This document shows positions 59,801 through 64,000 of a DNA stretch of 64,000 nt, piece by piece. Under the pieces are notes generated by a model. The model made no database searches. It was not told where the DNA came from and worked only from the letters and a program-made list of their open reading frames with translations. The stretch's first letter is position 1, and each line of letters starts with the position of its first letter. Source of the stretch: Pararge aegeria (lineage: Eukaryota > Arthropoda > Insecta > Lepidoptera > Nymphalidae); assembly GCF_905163445.1 (NCBI RefSeq), contig NC_053193.1, positions 2,356,001 through 2,420,000 of the forward strand. Direction: 5' to 3'. A program made the translations under genes and the position numbers.

Positions 59801-60091
59801 GGCAACCAAATGCGTAGAAGGATAATTCACATTGCAATATAAATATGGCGCCGCACGGCCGCCATATTGACTTTTTTCATAACTACAAATATGACCCTTA
59901 TTTCCAGGCTGATAAGGGAGCTGACTGCTTTACGGAGTACAATCCAGCGCCTTCTCGCCACCGTCACGGGCTCAAGGAGCACAAACGAGTGGGTGGGCAC
60001 CTTCATCACGCCGCTGCTCAAGAAGCTCACAGATGTGCAAGATTTGGCGATCAGGCGATACAATATAGACGCTAGTGTCAAACCTATATAA
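44825..60091 (+). CDS. HEXD: Hexosaminidase D-like beta-N-acetylhexosaminidase (GH20)
   Basis: Eleven coding exons: 44825-44832, 46377-46431, 46745-46927, 48024-48221, 52228-52411, 52774-52928, 54464-54573, 55792-55901, 58054-58168, 58896-58982 and 59908-60091. All junctions are GT-AG and in frame, giving 462 aa, close to vertebrate hexosaminidase D. The N-terminus IVHLDLKGAP, GHMEF (90-94), the GH20 catalytic motif HIGADE (143-148, Asp-Glu pair), MWDDML (195-200), VVWNY (220-224), ASAFKG (250-255) and LTGWSRYDH (293-301) match the family closely. The enzyme removes terminal beta-linked GalNAc or GlcNAc; it lacks a signal peptide and is reported as nucleocytoplasmic in mammals. ATG 44825 is the only ATG in its open frame before the first donor, and codon 3 is split by intron 1. 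Introns 4 and 8 are loaded with a LINE and a minisatellite. Confidence 0.93.
45457..45530 (+). mobile_element. SINE-A, 3' end fragment in HEXD intron 1
   Basis: ATAACACAAGCTACGCTTAC through GTATTGTTGTAGTATATTTA; only the 3' quarter remains. Confidence 0.72.
45536..45745 (+). mobile_element. MITE-B copy in HEXD intron 1
   Basis: GGGATATAATTAACATGTCC, CATCTGCTAAAGC, GTGGGAGAAGATAC and the end CTCCTGCCCATGCTAGCCGT. Confidence 0.6.
46058..46230 (+). mobile_element. G-type repeat in HEXD intron 1
   Basis: GGGCTCTTCTTAGACCAGGA, GCTAACATTAGTGTAACATG, ATGAACGCTTCATAAGTGCC and a TAAATAAAACATTTTTT end. Confidence 0.58.
47199..47525 (+). mobile_element. SINE-C copy in HEXD intron 3
   Basis: ACGGTAGCCTAGTGGGTGGC head, GAGTTCGAGACCAGC, body with TTCTCCATAATGTTCTCAAA, and a long GATGATGAT end. 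Confidence 0.72.
47596..47992 (+). mobile_element. Helitron-like element in HEXD intron 3
   Basis: Complete from TCCCTACTAATATTATAAAT (starting a few bases upstream) to GCGGGCAACAGCTAGT; it lies less than 40 bp before the acceptor of the catalytic exon. Confidence 0.66.
48024..48221 (+). other. HEXD: HEXD exon 4, carrying the catalytic Asp-Glu pair
   Basis: This 66-codon phase-0 exon opens with IQLVQTIGHMEF and ends exactly on HIGADE. The donor GTAAGA follows the catalytic Glu codon directly, so the active-site exon is separated from the next exon by the 4-kb intron that holds the retrotransposon nest. Confidence 0.9.
48374..48595 (-). mobile_element. D-type LINE 3' tail fragment in the HEXD intron 4 nest
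   Basis: AATGAATGAATGAATACACT to GGCGGCCTTATC, then interrupted by a tail-only LINE copy (48491-48579); a possible remainder (CGCTATTGCTACAA) follows. Confidence 0.5.
48491..48579 (-). mobile_element. Tail-only LINE copy next to the long LINE
   Basis: A second, more diverged copy of the same 3' UTR block (AATCAGCCTACTTTATAAGC variant) sits just left of the long element in the same orientation, inside an older LINE tail. It belongs to the nested insertions of HEXD intron 4. Confidence 0.7.
48798..49760 (-). pseudogene. LINE ORF2, C-terminal part of the reverse transcriptase
   Basis: A 320-codon frame that starts inside the RT at GVPQGSILGPFLF and carries the catalytic FADD (residues 34-37) followed by FLGVTLDNKLQWGAHI and the thumb region. 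It is the continuation of the frame that stops at 49793. The two frames differ, and sequence expected between them looks shortened near 49790-49840, consistent with a small deletion. There is no RNase H domain; the ATG used here is internal. Confidence 0.88.
49793..51634 (-). pseudogene. LINE ORF2, endonuclease and first part of the reverse transcriptase
   Basis: Open for 613 codons from an ATG. An apurinic-type endonuclease spans about residues 1-210: HQNIQSF 5-11, TEHWL 33-37, GGSLIFVR 63-70, YHPPSGDFNQF 106-116, CGDFNVD 137-143, LDNIFFN 181-187 and SDH 201-203. The RT begins near residue 440, with NNYRPISILPALSKIFEKI, then EQYGFTKGRSTTDA and the catalytic block DLSKAFDCVDH. The frame ends prematurely shortly after LSHYGIQNVALN; the RT continues in another frame, so this copy is broken. 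Confidence 0.88.
51664..52161 (-). pseudogene. LINE ORF1, C-terminal remnant with SGNH/GDSL esterase-like domain
   Basis: About 165 codons remain open. The segment VVLLIGDSL carries the GDS(L) nucleophile block of SGNH hydrolases, and the later LSKKSKHHLASLL stretch sits where these ORF1 proteins have their catalytic His block. Esterase domains in ORF1 are known for CR1-like LINEs. The N-terminal half is missing because the element is truncated, so the apparent start is not a true initiation site. Confidence 0.7.
54733..54846 (-). mobile_element. SINE-A, fragment in HEXD intron 7
   Basis: Reverse-oriented body only (CATCTAGCCCCAAAGTAAGC to GACACTGAAAAAC), with neither tail nor tRNA head. Confidence 0.7.
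54878..55590. repeat. Probable transposon relic in HEXD intron 7
   Basis: TTTTTAACTTCCCGCTAAGA occurs at both 54879 and about 55566. Between them the block GCATTCGAAAGGGATTCCGA and related CGAATGCCGCC blocks repeat two or three times. No coding capacity; looks like a degraded element with internal repeats. Confidence 0.4.
55915..57815. repeat. HEXD: Minisatellite, 44-bp unit, in HEXD intron 8
   Basis: About 43 head-to-tail units of roughly 44 bp built on ACTTGCATAAACGACACTAG and CGACCTGTATACGAGACGTA. Units at both edges are degenerate. A 43-bp variant (CAACCTATATACAAACGTAC) recurs in order with its neighbours, giving near-identical blocks at 56648, 57130 and 57437. It starts only about 15 bp after the exon 8 donor. 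Confidence 0.93.
57840..58015 (+). mobile_element. G-type repeat, diverged, in HEXD intron 8
   Basis: TTGTTGTGAGCTTCTTAAAC, GTTTACGAATGTAGTCATTG and an AAGTGCTTTTTTGAATAAAT end; lies between the minisatellite and exon 9. Confidence 0.5.
58401..58675 (+). mobile_element. SINE-A, near full-length copy in HEXD intron 9
   Basis: Complete from GACGGCCGACTGGCGCAGTA to a TTTATTTATTTATTTATT tail. The B box has one change (GGTGCGATTCC). Confidence 0.83.
58998..59167 (-). mobile_element. Helitron-like element (second subfamily) in HEXD intron 10
   Basis: ACTAGCTGACCCCAGCGCCA, GTCGGGCTGATTTGTGAATC and GGTCCAGCCGTCTAGGAGG; inverted relative of 14800-14936. Confidence 0.52.
59184..59393 (-). mobile_element. 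Tail-only LINE copy in HEXD intron 10
   Basis: Carries the ATTCAAA repeats, AGTAGGCCTA block, GTGACTCTACCACCGG and CGGCAAGAAACTCAGCAG of the LINE 3' UTR, with internal small deletions. It is followed directly by a SINE-F copy. Confidence 0.75.
59393..59612 (-). mobile_element. SINE-F copy in HEXD intron 10
   Basis: GTTAGCCATTGACTGCAATC, ACCGGAACGCTAAATCGC and TAACTAGCCACAGCC blocks; the tRNA head is not present. Confidence 0.65.
59690..59815 (-). mobile_element. D-type LINE 3' tail fragment in HEXD intron 10
   Basis: GATACACTTTTATTGAACAT, GACGGCCTTATCGCTACATA and TTTCCTGGCAACC. Confidence 0.6.
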
Positions 60092-60910
60092 TCACCGTGA
60101 AGAAGAAGTTGGTGGTGTATAAATTACTGTACTGTAGTTTTTAATTTCCTTATTTTTGTGTGTGTAATCTGTGATTTTACGCTCCTTATTACGTCAGTTG
60201 TCACTGTCATCCTTCAACATAGACACGTGACAAGGACAAAGTGTTGAACTTATCAAAGAGTAAACAAACAGAGAGTGTTTCGCAATGCACCTGAATACAG
60301 TCCGTTCGCATATATTATAAATCTAGTAAATGCCAAATGTCGGAGATACTAAAATAACTGAGAACGGACTTTAATTAACAATTATTTCGTCACGATCGTA
60401 GAAATGTGATGGTTTTGACGGTTTTGCATTTGAATTTAACGGTGTAAATACTATTTCTTTTCAATAATTTTGTTAAATTATTACATAGGCAATATAGCTG
60501 CTTTTTTATATTATGTAACACTTACTGAATCGGCAGACGTCCTTCTCGGAATAGCAGCATCAAATTTAATCAAATTTGGTAACATAACGACAAAAACTCC
60601 ATCTAAAAATATTTTTGTATTATTACTAAAACATTTGCAAGTCCTATTATACAAAGATATAAGATGATTGCCTTTCTACTGAAAACAAATATTTTAGATT
60701 GTAAATGTAACATAAATAATTTTAAGTCTGAAATTGCCAACCACGTTAAACTATATAAATAATATGTATGTGATATAAAATTTTATTATCGGTTTAATTA
60801 TAATCAATGTATTATGTAGTCACTTGGCCATATCCAAGATGTTGTTTTTATGATTGCACGAATTTATGCATCGAAAGATACACTCCCTATCCGACTAGGC
60901 TTTGTGGCAC
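60092..60910 (+). other. HEXD: HEXD 3' UTR and downstream sequence
   Basis: Unique sequence after the stop codon. No canonical AATAAA found; AT-rich variants such as CATAAATAAT (about 60709) might serve. Small open frames here are not supported as genes. Confidence 0.45.
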
Positions 60911-61348
60911 CCTACTAATATTATAAATGTCAATGTAAGTTTGTTTGTTACGCTTTCACGCAAAAACTACTTAACCGATCCTCATGAAACTTTGTACACA
61001 TATTCTTGGAAGTGTTAGAAGTAATATAGGATACTTTTTATCCCGACATTAAGCTCTGGTTCCTTTGGGAGAGGGGATGAGTGTTTGACGATTTTACACC
61101 ATAACTCCGACAAATTATAACCGATTTAAATAATTATTTTTGTACTATAGAGGTTATAATATGTGTTTAATTTTGCCCAAACTGTGGTTGGAGATAGAGG
61201 ACAGAACTACTCAGCGGACAGCAGCAAAACCCCTCATTTAAGGCTAAGCGATACTGAATACTTTAAACTTTTTTAGATCTACAACTAGATTTAATGCTAC
61301 ATCAAAAAACAAAATCAAACGCAGACGAAGTCGCGGGCAACAGCTAGT
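60911..61348 (+). mobile_element. Helitron-like element downstream of HEXD
   Basis: The best-preserved copy: CCTACTAATATTATAAATGT at one end, AAGTCGCGGGCAACAGCTAG at the other, with all internal blocks shared with the other copies. Confidence 0.68.
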
Positions 61349-61379
61349 AGGTTATAATTTGGAGAGTTAAAGATATAAC

Positions 61380-61920
61380 CAAATATGCAGTATACTTACT
61401 GATTACCTACTACTGTAGTATAAAAGTTTGTAAGTAAAGTTTATACGAGAAACTAAAGTTGTTGGCGATACTCAGTATCAGTATAAAAGTTTATGTGAAT
61501 ACCTACAGTGGATGTAGACACTCGCTATACTAGTCTGTGAGTACCTACAGTTGACGTTGACACTCAATTATGCAGATTGTGAGTACCTTCAGTTGATTTG
61601 GATACTCAATAAAGTAGTTTTTGTAAGTTGATATACATTTGACACCTACTCAATGTATACGTTCGTGTGTGTACCTAAAGTCGATGTAGATCAGTGTATT
61701 AGGTCGTGTGTAACATACCAATTGATGAAAACGCTCATAAAAATAGTTTGTAAGTTGATGTAATCAGTGTAGTAGTATATATGTCTGTATATTTAGTGTA
61801 AAATGAATGCCTACATCAACTGTAGGTACTATTTCTATGTACCTACAGATGATGTAGGCATTCAGTAAAGTTCATAGTTTATGTTAGTACCTATTTTTGA
61901 TGTGGGTACTCATTTAAACT
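61380..61920. repeat. Degenerate tandem array, about 42-44-bp unit
   Basis: GTGAATACCTACAGTGGATG (61495), GTGAGTACCTACAGTTGACG (about 61537) and GTGAGTACCTTCAGTTGATT (about 61579) are spaced by about 42 bp. More diverged units with GTACCTA and GATGTAG follow to 61920, some inverted. Confidence 0.65.
61804..61864. repeat. Near-perfect 26-bp hairpin within the degenerate array
   Basis: Arms 61804-61829 and 61839-61864 are inverted copies with one mismatch, around the 9-nt loop TATTTCTAT. Left arm starts TGAATGCCTACATCAACTGT. Confidence 0.8.
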
Positions 61921-62404
61921 AGTAAAATTGTTATAATGAATGATTGACTTGAGTCGAGTGTTATTGAAATTAGCGCGTTCATAATTCACACTTGGCATGT
62001 TAATTTAACGCTTGTCACCTGTACCTGCTTAGAAGAAAGTATAAAACAGGTTTTAATGTATATTCTTCGTTGACGCTTATGGCGATAATTCATTAGGGCG
62101 CATTCATTAGTCGAAAAATTTGTTGATTAAGAGCATAAGGGTCTTTCTTGCAGGTCTATCGAGTAGGAAAATTAGTTAGGCGGTACACAGTGTGCAGGAA
62201 TACAAACCACTATAATTCATGATCCATGTTTCATATACTTGGCGCCTTTTAAAAAGGATATCATCCATTTTGACAAATATTGTCGTATTTCAAACTTGTC
62301 CGCCTAAACATTTTGTACATTTTATACATTTTGTTTACTATTTTTTGGGATTCAATTTTTTTTTGCAAATCATAATAAAAAAAACATTATAATTTTTTAT
62401 TTTT

Positions 62405-62697
62405 TTTTAATAAACTACAAGTAAGCCCTTGACTGCAATCTCACCTTGTGGTAAGTGATGATGCAGTCTAAGATGGTAGCGGGTTAACCTGTTAGGTAGT
62501 ATGGACATCGCACCGGAACACTAAATCGCTTAGCGGTACTTCTTTATCAGTAGGGTGGTAACTAGCCTCGGCCAAAGCCTCCCACCAGACCAGACCAGGG
62601 AAAATTCGGAAATTATAAATTCTCAAATTGTTACTTTCGGAACCCGGGACTTCTTGCTTAATTTCATAGCGTTCACCGTTGCGCCAGGGAGGTCGTC
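62405..62697 (-). mobile_element. SINE-F, full-length copy
   Basis: Runs from an AATAAACTACAAGTAAGCCC end to the GCGCCAGGGAGGTCG head on the plus strand. The B box is degraded. Confidence 0.7.
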
Positions 62698-63480
<783 letters not shown>

Positions 63481-63803
63481 TATGAGAGTGTGAGTCGGGA
63501 ACAGTTGAGCGGGAAAAGTTTTTCTGGGTATATAAATAGTAGTCTTATGGAAACTAACTGTGCCAAAAATCAAATTGATTGGTTGTTTAGCTAGTTTAAA
63601 GGAAAAAAAAACAATCAAACACACTTTTGCATTTATAATTTTATTATAGATAACCTTATTTACCAGTATCCTTCAATAATCAGCGCTTAATAAATATTAG
63701 CAAGCAACGAGTGGAGCGTAGCTACACAAATTACCCGAAAAATAGCCCGTCAAAGAAATATGCGTAATAATTTTTAATTTTCTTTTGAATTCATTCAACA
63801 GAT

Positions 63804-63847
63804 AACAAATGGGCGGGCCCCGGACGTCACGCAATTCGCATCAAGGT
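63804..63847 (+). other. Possible small exon of an unidentified gene
   Basis: A GC-rich 44-bp island lies between an acceptor-like TTCATTCAACAG and a donor-like GTAAGA. One frame reads ITNGRAPDVTQFAS. The product is not recognised and the window ends 150 bp later. Confidence 0.2.
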
Positions 63848-64000
63848 AAGATTAATGCGGTGCGTTACAAGACTCCGAGAAATATTACGAAATGCGGTGA
63901 TGTCGCGCTTCAGGAAATTAAGCGTATCCTACGAAATATTACCCATTTTCTTATGTAATGCGGTTTTGAATAACGAAACGCCTCGCCGCCCTGGTGCGGA

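Noticed and set aside
59827..60081. 84-codon minus-strand frame
   Set aside because: Antisense shadow of the last HEXD exon, which continues the verified reading frame on the plus strand.

Overview
This is eukaryotic nuclear DNA from an insect, almost certainly a lepidopteran (butterfly or moth). It is AT-rich, its genes have GT-AG introns, and it is packed with tRNA-headed SINEs, truncated LINE 3' tails, short inverted-repeat elements and Helitron-like elements ending in CAGCTAGT, a repeat mix typical of Lepidoptera. I cannot name the species.

Two protein-coding genes are well supported, both on the plus strand. The first (coding 36923-42414, five coding exons, 799 aa) is an SLC16-type monocarboxylate transporter. 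A promoter-like stretch and a probable 5' noncoding exon lie just upstream, around 35.8-36.0 kb. The second (coding 44825-60091, eleven coding exons, 462 aa) is a hexosaminidase D-like GH20 glycosidase. All exon joins keep frame.

The left part of the window (1 to about 35.8 kb) shows no recognisable host gene. It holds nested and degraded repeats: one abundant SINE (16 copies in the window, several with intact A and B boxes), two other tRNA-like SINE families, Helitron-like elements, at least four small inverted-repeat elements (one with a perfect 8-bp target duplication), and decayed LINE coding fragments. A few promoter-like or first-exon-like spots are listed with low confidence.

The introns of the two genes also carry repeats. 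HEXD intron 4 contains a 3.6-kb 5'-truncated LINE in antisense, still showing the end of an esterase-type ORF1 and an endonuclease-reverse transcriptase ORF2 broken by one frameshift; the nest it belongs to has split an older SINE. HEXD intron 8 carries a 1.9-kb minisatellite with a 44-bp unit and higher-order structure. A transporter intron contains a perfect 32-bp foldback. To the right of HEXD (60.1-64 kb) lie a Helitron-like element, a degenerate tandem array with a striking 26-bp hairpin, a SINE, a GT/GA microsatellite and, at the very edge, a possible small exon of another gene.

The two genes are neighbours, but nothing in the sequence links their functions. I see no CRISPR, operon, phage or other prokaryotic feature.
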